Shown here: positions 55,533 through 63,869 of the stretch, one piece after another
Layout of the letters: the number at the start of each line of letters is the position of its first letter
Numbering within the stretch: the first letter of the stretch is position 1
Assembly (NCBI RefSeq): GCF_031157255.1
Contig: NZ_JAVIFX010000009.1
Location: 1 to 64,000 of the forward strand
Direction of reading: 5' to 3'
Origin: Bradyrhizobium sp. LHD-71
GTDB taxonomy: Bacteria > Pseudomonadota > Alphaproteobacteria > Rhizobiales > Xanthobacteraceae
Length of the DNA stretch: 64,000 bases
The notes under the pieces: generated by a model
What the model saw: the letters and a program-made list of their open reading frames with translations, nothing else
Database searches by the model: none
What the model was told of the DNA's origin: nothing
Position numbers and translations under genes: made by a program

Positions 55533-57476
55533 ATGAAGTTTTTTCGGGGCCTGACCAAGCGCAGTCTTCTGATAGGGCTGCATGACGCGCTTGCGACCGC
55601 CGCTGCCGTGTATCTGAGCTTTCTGCTCAGATTTGGCGAAACGGACTTCCCTGAGCGTTTGCCCTTACTGCTGGTTATTCTGCCGTACTTCGTCGTTTTC
55701 AGCGTGGTGGTTTGCTACGTCTTCCGATTGACCACCACCAAGTGGCGGTTCACGTCGCTGCCCGAAATCCTCAATATCGTGAAAGTATCGAGTATTCTCA
55801 GCATAGCGCTGTTGGTACTTGATTACATTTTCGTCGCGCCGAACGTCTATGGAAGCTTCTATTTCGGCAAAACCACCATCGTCATCTACTGGCTGCTCGA
55901 GATCGCGCTGCTCAGCGGTTCGCGGTTGATTTACCGTTACTATCGGACGGCGCGAACGCGAACGCGGGCGCTGTCCGCCAACGCCACGCCGGTGCTGCTG
56001 TTGGGCAATGCGGCCGACGCGGAGCTCTTGATCCGAAGCATTGAGAGCGGCGCGGTTCGGCAAATCTGGCCGATGGCGCTGCTGTCGCCTTCGCTGGCCG
56101 ATCGCGGCCAGATGATCAGAGGCTTGCCGGTCATCGGCGGCCTGGACGACATCAAGGAAGCTGTGGCCTTGCTCTCCCGGCGGGGAAAAGCCGTCGAGCG
56201 AATTGTCATGATGCCGTCATCTTTTCGCGACGAAAGCCGGCCTGAACACGTCATCCGCGAGGCGCGCAGTGCAGGTTTGATCGTCAGCCGTCTGCCGTCG
56301 CTCGAAGACAGTTACGAGCAGCCGCGTCTGACGCCGGTCGCCGTCGAAGATTTGCTGCTGCGCCCGACGGTGAAGATCGACTACGGTCGGCTCGAGGATC
56401 TTGTAAAAGGAAAATCGATCGTCGTCACAGGCGGCGGCGGATCGATCGGCGCCGAGATCTGCAATCGCATCGTGGCGTTCGGCGCGGCGCGGCTGATGAT
56501 CCTGGAGCACTCCGAGCCGGCGCTGTATGCGGTGATGGAGACCCTGAGCAGCCGCCGGAACGGCGTGGCGATCGACGGCCGCATCGCCGATATCCGCGAA
56601 CGTGAGCGGGTCGTTGCGCTGCTTGGTGAGTTCAAGCCCGACATCGTGTTTCACGCAGCCGCCTTGAAGCATGTGCCGATCCTCGAACGCGATTTTGGCG
56701 AGGGCGTCAAAACCAACATCTTCGGCACGATCAATGTCGCCGATGCCTCGTTGGCCGCCGGCGCCCGCGCGATGGTGATGATCTCCACCGACAAGGCGAT
56801 CGAACCCGTTTCGATGCTCGGCCTCACCAAGCGCTTCGCGGAGATGTACTGTCAGGCGAGAGATCATGAGCTTGCCCGCACCGCCTCCGCGCGGCAGATG
56901 CGGTTGATCTCCGTCCGCTTCGGCAACGTGCTTGCGTCGAACGGGTCGGTGGTGCCCAAATTTAAGGCGCAGATCGAAGCGGGCGGGCCGGTGACGGTGA
57001 CGCATCCTGACATGGTGCGCTACTTCATGACCATCCGCGAAGCCTGCGATCTCGTCATCACGTCGGCCAGCCACGCGCTGAGCGCAGCGACGCACGATGT
57101 CTCGGTCTATGTGCTCAACATGGGCCAGCCGGTTCGCATCGCCGATCTCGCCGAGCGGCTGATTCGGCTCTCCGGGCTCATTCCCGGAGAGGATATCGAG
57201 ATCGTCTATACCGGCATCCGGCCGGGCGAGCGGCTGCACGAAATCCTGTTCACGCCGGATGAGCCGCCGACTACGATCGGAATCGAGGGGATTACTGCGG
57301 CGAAGCCTGACGAGCCCTTGATGGCGTCTGTGCAGCGATGGATTGAGGCATTACGTGATGCGGAGCGGGCTCAGGACCACGACCGCGTGCGTGCCATCCT
57401 GCAAGGTGCGATACCGGAATTTCGGCAACGAAGCGAAGCCAATCCTCCGGTCGAACCAATTCGGTCGGCTCTCTGA
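55533..57476 (+). CDS. Membrane-bound nucleotide-sugar 4,6-dehydratase, WbpM/CapD family (647 aa)
   Basis: Large-form dehydratases convert UDP-GlcNAc to UDP-4-keto-6-deoxy-GlcNAc. Four N-terminal membrane spans (about 12-32, 44-66, 80-102 and 115-132) anchor it. A first Rossmann-like half follows (ATPVLLLGNAADAEL), then the catalytic domain from about 297 with VVTGGGGSIGAEICN, FHAAALKHVPILER, STDKAIEPVSMLGLTKR and RFGNVLASNGSVVPKF. In the usual SDR position for Tyr (Met in WbpM) there is Leu by my alignment, which may be functional variation or an alignment shift. ATG 55533 has GGAG upstream. It probably provides the QuiNAc precursor. Confidence 0.92.
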   Translation: MKFFRGLTKRSLLIGLHDALATAAAVYLSFLLRFGETDFPERLPLLLVILPYFVVFSVVVCYVFRLTTTKWRFTSLPEILNIVKVSSILSIALLVLDYIFVAPNVYGSFYFGKTTIVIYWLLEIALLSGSRLIYRYYRTARTRTRALSANATPVLLLGNAADAELLIRSIESGAVRQIWPMALLSPSLADRGQMIRGLPVIGGLDDIKEAVALLSRRGKAVERIVMMPSSFRDESRPEHVIREARSAGLIVSRLPSLEDSYEQPRLTPVAVEDLLLRPTVKIDYGRLEDLVKGKSIVVTGGGGSIGAEICNRIVAFGAARLMILEHSEPALYAVMETLSSRRNGVAIDGRIADIRERERVVALLGEFKPDIVFHAAALKHVPILERDFGEGVKTNIFGTINVADASLAAGARAMVMISTDKAIEPVSMLGLTKRFAEMYCQARDHELARTASARQMRLISVRFGNVLASNGSVVPKFKAQIEAGGPVTVTHPDMVRYFMTIREACDLVITSASHALSAATHDVSVYVLNMGQPVRIADLAERLIRLSGLIPGEDIEIVYTGIRPGERLHEILFTPDEPPTTIGIEGITAAKPDEPLMASVQRWIEALRDAERAQDHDRVRAILQGAIPEFRQRSEANPPVEPIRSAL

Positions 57477-57729
57477 TAGGCTGAGCGCAGTCTGGCCGAA
57501 GCGCCACGAAGCACTCTTTGTTTCAGCGGTGCAATAAACGCGCTAGTTCCCCGCAAAATCCGCATTTTGGCCGCATCCCGGATAGGCTGCGGCAATATTG
57601 ATGTTTGGTCGCGGGGAGGCTAATTCTCCGGAAATCGTCGCGCCCATGTTGCAGTTGATGAGGGCAGGGCGCACGCCGCCGGGTAAGGATTTCGTCGGCC
57701 GTGCATCGATCTTGGGGAATCTGAAAACC

Positions 57730-58836
57730 ATGGCCATCGAGTTCATCGATCTGAAGGCGCAACTGCGGTCAATCCGCGCGCCGGTCAACGAACGGATCCA
57801 GAAGGTGCTCGACCACGGCCAGTTCATTCTGGGCCCCGAAGTGAGCGAGATGGAGCGGCGGCTCGAAGCGTATACAGGCGCCAATCACTGCGTGAGCGTT
57901 GGCTCTGGAACCGATGCGCTCTTGATCGCGCTGATGGCACTGGGCGTCGGCCCGGGGGACGAGGTCATCACCACGCCGTTCACGTTTGTCGCGACAGCGG
58001 AGATGATCGTCCTGCTCGGTGCGACGCCCGTATTCGTCGACGTCGAGCCCGATACCTGCAACATCGATGCCGAGTTGATCGAGGCGGCGATCACACCACG
58101 AACCAAGGCGATCATGCCGGTGTCGCTGTATGGGCAGACCGCCGATATGGACGAGATCAACACGGTCGCCGCGAAACATGGCCTTGCTGTTATCGAGGAT
58201 GCTGCGCAAAGCTTCGGCGCCGAGTACCGCTCGCGCAAGAGCTGCAACGTCTCCGCAATCGGCTGCACCAGCTTCTTTCCGAGCAAACCGCTCGGTTGCT
58301 ATGGCGACGGCGGCGCGATCTTCGTCTCCGATAGCAAGCTCGCCGAGACCATGCGCGAACTGCGGGTGCATGGTCAGGAGAGCCGCTACTACCACACCCG
58401 GATCGGTGTCGGCGGGCGGATGGACACGCTGCAGTGCGCGGTCATCCTCGCCAAGCTCGACACGTTCGACTGGGAGGTCGACGAGCGCATCCGGATCGGC
58501 CGGATCTATCGCGACATGGTCGCGGAGATTCCAGGCATCCAGGCGCCGATCGTTCGCAACGATCGCACCTGCGTCTGGGCGCAGTTCACAATCCAGACCG
58601 ACCGGCGAGAGGAAATCGTCCAGTCGTTGAAGGAGGTCGGAGTTCCGACCGCTGTCCATTATCCGATCCCGTTGCATGAGCAACCCGCCTACAAGTCGGC
58701 CGTCCGCCTCGCAGGCACGCTTCGTGTGTCGGAAAAAGTCAGCCGGCGCGTGCTGAGCCTGCCGATGCATCCCTATCTTGATGAGATGACCATGCAGTCC
58801 ATCGTGCATGCGCTCGGCAAGGCGGCGCAGCGCTGA
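57730..58836 (+). CDS. DegT/DnrJ/EryC1/StrS-family sugar aminotransferase (368 aa)
   Basis: These PLP enzymes transfer an amino group to keto nucleotide sugars. Visible are MAIEFIDLKAQLRSIR at the start, VSVGSGTDALLIALMALGVG, TTPFTFVATAEMI, EDAAQSFGAEYRS and TSFFPSKPLGCYGDGG with catalytic Lys (Schiff base), then MDTLQCAVILAKLD. The arrangement is closest to WbpE/PglE-type enzymes. The substrate is likely the 4-keto product of the dehydratase just upstream or a 3-keto uronic acid derivative. ATG 57730 starts the family; 44 in-frame upstream codons have no similarity. Gap to the dehydratase is about 250 bases. Confidence 0.92.
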   Translation: MAIEFIDLKAQLRSIRAPVNERIQKVLDHGQFILGPEVSEMERRLEAYTGANHCVSVGSGTDALLIALMALGVGPGDEVITTPFTFVATAEMIVLLGATPVFVDVEPDTCNIDAELIEAAITPRTKAIMPVSLYGQTADMDEINTVAAKHGLAVIEDAAQSFGAEYRSRKSCNVSAIGCTSFFPSKPLGCYGDGGAIFVSDSKLAETMRELRVHGQESRYYHTRIGVGGRMDTLQCAVILAKLDTFDWEVDERIRIGRIYRDMVAEIPGIQAPIVRNDRTCVWAQFTIQTDRREEIVQSLKEVGVPTAVHYPIPLHEQPAYKSAVRLAGTLRVSEKVSRRVLSLPMHPYLDEMTMQSIVHALGKAAQR

Positions 58837-58914
58837 TCTTCAGCTTATCGGTCGCCGTCTCGATCGCGGGAAGGCATCGCCCTGTAACCACAGTAGCACC
58901 AGTAGGATCGCCCC

Positions 58915-59919
58915 ATGACGCAGGATGCCGTTCTGGTCACCGGCGCGGCCGGCTTCATCGGCTTTCACGTCGCGCAGCGGCTGCTGCAGCAGGGACGCGC
59001 CGTCGTCGGTCTCGACAGCATCAACGCCTATTATGACCCTTCTTTGAAGGACGCGCGGCTCGATATTCTTCGCAATCATGAGAACTTCGCGTTCGAGAAG
59101 ATCGACCTTGCCGACCGCGGAAGTCTCTTCAGCCTGTTTGCGCAGCACCGCTTCAAGCGCGTGATCCATCTCGCCGCCCAGGCAGGCGTGCGCTACTCGA
59201 TCGAGCACCCGCACGACTATGCCAGCGCAAACCTGGACGGCTTCCTCAATGTGCTCGAGGCCTGTCGTCACAACGGCTGCGGGCATCTGCTCTACGCATC
59301 GTCATCCTCGGTGTACGGCGCCAACACAAAGGTGCCGTTTTCGATTCATGATAGCGTCGACCATCCGATCAGCCTCTACGCCGCAACCAAGAAGGCGAAC
59401 GAACTGATGGCCCATGCCTACAGCCACCTCTACCGGCTGCCTTGCACGGGCCTGCGCTTCTTCACCGTCTACGGGCCCTGGGGCCGGCCGGACATGGCGA
59501 TGTATCTTTTTGCCGATGCGATCACGAACGGCCGACCGATCCGGTTGTTCAACAACGGCGACATGCGGCGTGATTTCACCTATATCGACGATGTGGTCGA
59601 GGCGATCGAACGGCTGGTAGAGCACGTACCGCAAGCTGGTGGCGCGGCCAGCGACCCGGGAACCAGCGCCGCGCCGTGGCGCGTCTATAACATCGGCAAC
59701 AACAAGCCGGAAGATCTGATGACGGTCGTCGCGTTGTTTGAACGTGAGCTTGGACGGACGGCGCACAAGGAATTTCTGCCGATGCAGCCGGGTGACGTGC
59801 CTGAAACCTATGCCGACGTTACCGACCTAGCGCGTGAGATCGGCTTTCGTCCGAAGACCTCGATCGAGGAGGGGATTCGCCGATTCGTCGCCTGGTACCG
59901 CGACTATCACCGCGCCTGA
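58915..59919 (+). CDS. lpsL: UDP-glucuronate 4-epimerase-like protein (334 aa)
   Basis: This enzyme interconverts UDP-glucuronate and UDP-galacturonate. The NAD loop is VTGAAGFIGFHVAQRL, followed by GLDSINAYYDPSLKDARL, HLAAQAGVRYSIEHPHDYA, YASSSSVYGAN, SLYAATKKANELMAHAYSHL (Tyr and Lys) and FFTVYGPWGRPDMAMYLF, which together single out the LpsL/Cap1J group rather than GalE. Galacturonate is common in rhizobial LPS cores. It follows the aminotransferase by 78 bases. Confidence 0.93.
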   Translation: MTQDAVLVTGAAGFIGFHVAQRLLQQGRAVVGLDSINAYYDPSLKDARLDILRNHENFAFEKIDLADRGSLFSLFAQHRFKRVIHLAAQAGVRYSIEHPHDYASANLDGFLNVLEACRHNGCGHLLYASSSSVYGANTKVPFSIHDSVDHPISLYAATKKANELMAHAYSHLYRLPCTGLRFFTVYGPWGRPDMAMYLFADAITNGRPIRLFNNGDMRRDFTYIDDVVEAIERLVEHVPQAGGAASDPGTSAAPWRVYNIGNNKPEDLMTVVALFERELGRTAHKEFLPMQPGDVPETYADVTDLAREIGFRPKTSIEEGIRRFVAWYRDYHRA

Positions 59920-60158
59920 AGCCTCGACGAGGATCGTGATCCATCTCGTCGTCTCCGCGCCATAGCCGTTCGAAGAACGGCGTCGCTTCGCTCGCCTATT
60001 GCGGTTCGAAGAACGGCGCGCTTCGCTCGAATCCTGCAGATCTTGATTCCGCTCTCATCTTCAGTATACGTTTCCAGCATGATGTTCATGTCCACATTCT
60101 TCCCGCTGATCTGACGACCCAAGTCGTCCGGCGTATCCGCGCCAATCAGATCAAGCAT
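59907..60158 (-). CDS. Possible small protein or remnant with repeat-derived tail (83 aa)
   Basis: The N-terminal 45 residues look protein-like (MLDLIGADTPDDLGRQISGK, then YTEDESGIKICRIRA), with the open frame also extending 14 codons upstream of the ATG to a stop. The C-terminal half is basic and encoded by a REP-like repeat. I recognise no family. It may be the tail of a gene cut by rearrangement or a small protein ended by repeat insertion. Overlaps the end of the lpsL-like gene. Confidence 0.3.
   Translation of the reverse strand: MLDLIGADTPDDLGRQISGKNVDMNIMLETYTEDESGIKICRIRAKRAVLRTAIGERSDAVLRTAMARRRRDGSRSSSRLQAR
59961..60029. repeat. REP-like repeat, two units with palindromic core
   Basis: Two similar units of about 30 bases (59961-59994 and 59998-60029) carry GGTTCGAAGAACGGCG and CGCTTCGCTCG-type blocks. 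The first contains CCGTTCGAAGAACGG, a perfect hairpin with stem CCGTTC and loop GAA. I recall similar sequence scattered through Bradyrhizobium genomes, which I could not verify here. Confidence 0.55.
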
Positions 60159-60196
60159 GGAGCCGCTGAAGCGGTGGCCGAAATGGAGAATGTGTC

Positions 60197-60988
60197 ATGC
60201 ATAGAACCGAGCATATCGGGCTGACCTTGCATCAGGTCCAGGCGTTTATCGCCGACGGTTTTGTCAAAGTCGAAACCGCCTTCTGCACCGACGTTGCCAA
60301 GCGATGCAGAGATGAATTGTGGGCGGACATTGGTCTGTCGCCAGACCACCCCGAGAACTGGATTCAACCCGTTGTCCGAGTTGGGTCTAAGGCATCGCCC
60401 CCGTTCATAGAGGCGGCCAACACAGGGCTTCTGCACCGTGCCTACGATCAACTCGTCGGCAAGGATCGATGGGTTGCGCCAAGAGGTCTTGGGACGTTTC
60501 CTATCCGGTTCCCTTCACAAGATGCGCCAGGCGATGATGGCTTGCATGTGGACATGAGCTTTGGCGACGACGATCCGGATTTCATGTCGTGGCGCGCCAA
60601 CGTGACGAGCCGTGGACGGGCATTGCTCATGCTTTTCCTGTTCTCGGATGTGGGGCCCGATGACGCGCCGACGCGGATACGCAAACGTTCGCACGCCATC
60701 ATCGCGCGAGAGTTGCTGCCCTATGGCGACGCGGGCGCGACGCTCAGGCAGCTCTCCGCCAACGGTTTCGCGTCGACGGAGGATTGCGAGGTTGAACTTG
60801 CGACCGGTGCGGCGGGCACGGTCTATTTGTGCCATCCGTTCCTTGTCCATGCGGCCCAACCGCACCGTGGAAAACGTCCACGCTTCATGGCGCAGCCACC
60901 GCTTATGCCGAGAGGCGAGTTTGATCCGGCCCTGCCGCCGTCGCCGGTTCAGGTCGCCATCCGTCAGGCTTGTGGACTACCTTTCTGA
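60197..60988 (+). CDS. Phytanoyl-CoA dioxygenase (PhyH)-family oxygenase (263 aa)
   Basis: PhyH-type enzymes are Fe(II)/2-oxoglutarate-dependent hydroxylases. The N-terminal LTLHQVQAFIADGFVKVE matches the family start. The first metal ligands His and Asp appear in DGLHVDMSFGDDDP, and the third His probably in PFLVHAAQPHRGKRPRFM, where the Arg would bind 2-oxoglutarate. ALLMLFLFSDVGPDDAPTRI is the usual core strand. It may hydroxylate a small molecule or a lipid; there is no sign that it serves the polysaccharide pathway. A strong hairpin follows the stop. Confidence 0.85.
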   Translation: MHRTEHIGLTLHQVQAFIADGFVKVETAFCTDVAKRCRDELWADIGLSPDHPENWIQPVVRVGSKASPPFIEAANTGLLHRAYDQLVGKDRWVAPRGLGTFPIRFPSQDAPGDDGLHVDMSFGDDDPDFMSWRANVTSRGRALLMLFLFSDVGPDDAPTRIRKRSHAIIARELLPYGDAGATLRQLSANGFASTEDCEVELATGAAGTVYLCHPFLVHAAQPHRGKRPRFMAQPPLMPRGEFDPALPPSPVQVAIRQACGLPF

Positions 60989-60994
60989 TAAGAC

Positions 60995-61021
60995 ACCCGG
61001 GGTCGCTGCGCGATCCCGGGT
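60995..61021 (+). terminator. Strong hairpin after the first PhyH-family gene
   Basis: The arms ACCCGGGGTCGC and GCGATCCCGGGT pair over 12 positions, with one G-T wobble, around the loop TGC. It begins seven bases after the stop codon. There is no U-run, as is common for GC-rich genomes, so termination or mRNA end protection are both possible. Confidence 0.6.
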
Positions 61022-61212
61022 ACTTCGATCGACTTTCTAAAACGCTACCCGCCTCGGGGGCGCCAAGTGAATCGTGCCACTCGCTGCACCGACGGACCGG
61101 GGCCTCGGCGGGTGGAGATGGGTCGCGATCGCGGCGCTAAAACTTTAACTTGAAATTCATCGCATTTGGGCTGCCGTCGCTGGGTGCGCCGAAATCGTGT
61201 ACGGTTGCGACG

Positions 61213-62184
61213 ATGACATGCGCCGATTTGAAGGCCGATAGTGAGGCGAGCAGCGAACATCAGGCTTCGCTGCGCATTGCCGTGATCGTTCCCTGCTACA
61301 ACGAAGCGCCGACGATCGCTGCCGTGGTTGCTCGGGCGAAAGCCGCGCTGCCCGGCGCCGCAGTCTATGTCTACGACAACAACTCACTTGACGACACGGC
61401 AAAGATCGCACGGGCGGCGGGCGCGATTGTCGCCAACGAACGTTATCAAGGCAAGGGCAACGTAGTCCGGCGCATGTTCGCCGACATCGATGCCGACATC
61501 TATGTCATGGTCGACGGCGATAACACGTATGATCTCGAAGTAGCACCAGCGTTGATCGCGACGATGCGCGAGCAGTCACTTGATTTCGTCAACGGCGCGC
61601 GGATCGACAAACGCGCCAACGCCTATCGCGCCGGACACCGTTTCGGCAACCGGCTGCTGAGCGATCTCGTGCAATGGATCTTCGGTCACCGGTTCAGCGA
61701 CATGCTGTCGGGTTACAAGATCCTCTCGCGACGTTTCGTCAAATCGTTTCCGGCCGAGTCGCAGGGCTTTGAGATTGAAACCGAGCTGACGATCCACGCG
61801 CTGGAACTGCGCATGCCCGCCGCCGAGATGCCGACGATCTACGGCGTTCGCCCGGAGGGCTCATCCAGCAAGCTCAGCACCTGGCGCGACGGCCTGCGGA
61901 TTCTCTTCCTGATCTCGCGGCTGGTGAAGGACGAGCATCCGTTTCAAGTGTTCGGCACGATCGCCGTCGGTTTTGCCTTGGCAAGCCTTTGGCTCGGCGT
62001 TCCAGTGATCGCCGAATTCGTGGCCACGGGGCTTGTGCCACGCTTTCCGACGGCCCTGCTGGCGACTGGCCTCATGCTCATCGGCGTGATGAGCTTCTCC
62101 ATCGGTCTCGTGCTCGACACGGTGACGAAGGCGCGTCGCGAGGCGAAACGGCTAGCCTATCTCGCCCACGCGCCGGTGCCTTAG
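61213..62184 (+). CDS. GtrB/DPM1-like polyprenyl-phosphate glycosyltransferase (323 aa)
   Basis: The GT2 domain has IAVIVPCYNEAPTIAAVV, VYVYDNNSLDDTAKIA, GKGNVVRRMFADI and the metal site MVDGDNTYDLEVAP. Two hydrophobic spans at the C-terminus (about 248-268 and 279-301) anchor it, as in enzymes that load sugars onto undecaprenyl phosphate for use by GT-C transferases outside the membrane. That fits the four GT-C-like proteins in this locus. The frame opens earlier at 61150; I take ATG 61213 as the more family-like start. Confidence 0.86.
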   Translation: MTCADLKADSEASSEHQASLRIAVIVPCYNEAPTIAAVVARAKAALPGAAVYVYDNNSLDDTAKIARAAGAIVANERYQGKGNVVRRMFADIDADIYVMVDGDNTYDLEVAPALIATMREQSLDFVNGARIDKRANAYRAGHRFGNRLLSDLVQWIFGHRFSDMLSGYKILSRRFVKSFPAESQGFEIETELTIHALELRMPAAEMPTIYGVRPEGSSSKLSTWRDGLRILFLISRLVKDEHPFQVFGTIAVGFALASLWLGVPVIAEFVATGLVPRFPTALLATGLMLIGVMSFSIGLVLDTVTKARREAKRLAYLAHAPVP

Positions 62185-62275
62185 TCCGGCCGACCGTTTT
62201 CAGTCCAGGCGCCGGGCGCAGTACCTGCCGCGTAAGCCGGCTCAATTGACCTCCAGGCTACTCAGTATTAGAATT

Positions 62276-62285
62276 CGGAATTCCG
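62276..62285. promoter_or_regulatory. Palindromic operator candidate upstream of the GntR gene
   Basis: A perfect palindrome CGGAATTCCG sits in an AT-richer stretch (GAATTCGGAATTCCGTATTC, 62271-62290) about 24 bases before the ATG. FadR/GntR regulators commonly bind such sites near their own start. Autoregulation is an inference. Confidence 0.45.
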
Positions 62286-62308
62286 TATTCGGACAGGGCC
62301 TAAGCCTG

Positions 62309-62977
62309 ATGCTGCCTCTCGAAGAGACGCCAAGTCTGATTGCGCAGGTTTATCAGCGGCTTCTGGATGCTATCGCTGATCACACGCTTGCGCCTGGATG
62401 CCGCATCCGGCAGGGCGAACTGGCGGAGCGCCTCTCGGTCTCGCGCCAGCCGATCAGCCACGCCCTCCATCTGCTGCACCGGCAGGGGCTGGTGATGGAG
62501 GCCGGTCGCAAAGGCTTCCGGGTAGCGCCGCTCGATCCCGATCATATCCTGCGCCTGTACGAGGTGCGCGGTGCGCTCGATGGCCTCGCCGCGAGGCTCG
62601 CGGCCTGTTCGCGCCTGGATCGCGCCTCGCGTCGCAAGCTGGAGGATGCCCTGCGGAGCGGAACCGAGATTACGCCTGAAACCCCACTGCCGCGGTTGAT
62701 CGAGCTGGACGTTGCGTTCCACCGGGCCCTCTACGAACTTTCCGGCAATCCCGTGATCGAGCACACGGTCGGTCCGCAGTGGCCGCACATGCGGAGGTCC
62801 ATGGCGTGTGTGTTGTCGCAGCCTGGCTATCCGGTGACCGTCTGGGAGGAGCACAGAGCGATCGTCGAACGCGTTTTCGCCGGCGATCCGGACGGCGCCG
62901 AGCATGCCGCGAAATCGCATGCGCTCGCGGCCGGCCGAATGACAGAGGCGCATCTAAGGGCCAGCGAAGCGGCCTGA
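62309..62977 (+). CDS. GntR-family (FadR subfamily) transcriptional regulator (222 aa)
   Basis: The N-terminal winged helix (about 10-75) has SLIAQVYQRLLDAIADHTLA, then LAERLSVSRQPISHALHLLH and GLVMEAGRKGFRVAPL. The C-terminal FCD-type helical domain has LYEVRGALDGLAARLA, ELDVAFHRALYELSGNPV and, near the end, EEHRAIVERVFAGD with His and Asp that bind metal and ligand. Such regulators usually sense carboxylates. ATG 62309 is used; a TTG 21 codons earlier is in frame. It lies 39 bases before the PhyH gene, which it probably controls. Confidence 0.88.
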   Translation: MLPLEETPSLIAQVYQRLLDAIADHTLAPGCRIRQGELAERLSVSRQPISHALHLLHRQGLVMEAGRKGFRVAPLDPDHILRLYEVRGALDGLAARLAACSRLDRASRRKLEDALRSGTEITPETPLPRLIELDVAFHRALYELSGNPVIEHTVGPQWPHMRRSMACVLSQPGYPVTVWEEHRAIVERVFAGDPDGAEHAAKSHALAAGRMTEAHLRASEAA

Positions 62978-63016
62978 CAGACGAGGAAGCCCGACAAACC
63001 ACAAGGAGGAAACGCG

Positions 63017-63814
63017 ATGAAACTGACTGCAGAACAAATCGAAAGTTTCCACACCGAAGGCTGGCTCTTCCTGCCGGACGTGTTCGATGCCGAGGAGACG
63101 GAGTTGCTCAAGGCTGAAGCCGAAGCGATCTATCGGCAGGATCGTCCGGAGGTCTGGCGCGAGAAGAGCGGAGCGCCCCGGACCGCCTTCGCTGCCCACA
63201 CTTACAGCGAGCCTTTTCGTCTTCTTGGCGCGCATCCGCGCCTGATCGAGCCTGTCGAGCAGATCTTTGGCGAGAAGCTCTACACCCATCAGTTCAAGAT
63301 CAATGCGAAGTCGGCCTTCACCGGCGAGGTCTGGCAGTGGCACCAGGACTACGGCACCTGGAAGCGGGACGACGGGATGCCCGAGCCGCGCGCAATGAAC
63401 ATTTCGGTCTTTCTTGATGAGGTCATGCACATCAACGGGCCGCTGCTGCTCGTGCCGAAGAGCCAGACGGCAGGTGATTTGAAAGCTTCCCACGACAGGG
63501 AGACCACCTCCTATCCGTTATGGACGCTCGATGAAGAGACGGTGACCCGGCTGGTGCGCGAAGGTGGAATCGTCGCGCCGACAGGCAAGCCTGGTGGCGT
63601 GCTGATGTTTCACGGCAATCTGGTGCACGGGTCCGCAGGAAACATCACGCCTTATCCGCGCAAGATCGTGTATCTGACGCTGAATGCGGTCTCGAATTAC
63701 ATCCGCACGCCGACCCGACCGGAGTTCATCGCGCATCGCGACTTCTCGCCGATCGAGCCGGTTGAGGACGACGCGCTAAGGCAACTCGCCCGGCGCACAA
63801 GACAGGCCGCCTAG
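63017..63814 (+). CDS. PhyH-family dioxygenase, ectoine-hydroxylase-like (265 aa)
   Basis: This Fe(II)/2-oxoglutarate enzyme begins LTAEQIESFHTEGWLFLPDV. The region VWQWHQDYGTWKRDDGMPEP contains the first His and Asp ligands and resembles the WHSDFETWHxEDG segment of EctD. FLDEVMHINGPLLLVPKSQ and FHGNLVHGSAGNITPYPRK hold the core strand, the last His and the Arg for 2-oxoglutarate. No ectoine biosynthesis genes are in the window, so another substrate is possible. It has an excellent ribosome site (AAGGAGG) and follows the GntR regulator. Confidence 0.88.
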   Translation: MKLTAEQIESFHTEGWLFLPDVFDAEETELLKAEAEAIYRQDRPEVWREKSGAPRTAFAAHTYSEPFRLLGAHPRLIEPVEQIFGEKLYTHQFKINAKSAFTGEVWQWHQDYGTWKRDDGMPEPRAMNISVFLDEVMHINGPLLLVPKSQTAGDLKASHDRETTSYPLWTLDEETVTRLVREGGIVAPTGKPGGVLMFHGNLVHGSAGNITPYPRKIVYLTLNAVSNYIRTPTRPEFIAHRDFSPIEPVEDDALRQLARRTRQAA

Positions 63815-63838
63815 AACTCGGTTTATCGGTTGTGCCAC

Positions 63839-63869
63839 GGCGCCACGGCCAGGGTCTGGCCGTGGCGCC
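63839..63869 (+). terminator. Perfect 14-bp hairpin after the ectoine-hydroxylase-like gene
   Basis: GGCGCCACGGCCAG and CTGGCCGTGGCGCC form a perfect 14-bp stem around the loop GGT, 25 bases after the stop. No U-run follows. It is probably a transcription terminator or mRNA-stabilising end. Confidence 0.65.

Noticed and set aside
56217-57239. 340-residue minus-strand open frame opposite the dehydratase
   Set aside because: High-GC third-position shadow of a well-defined gene; no motif and His/Arg-rich composition.
57769-58809. 346-residue minus-strand open frame opposite the aminotransferase
   Set aside because: The plus-strand aminotransferase has its lysine and PLP motifs; this frame has none.
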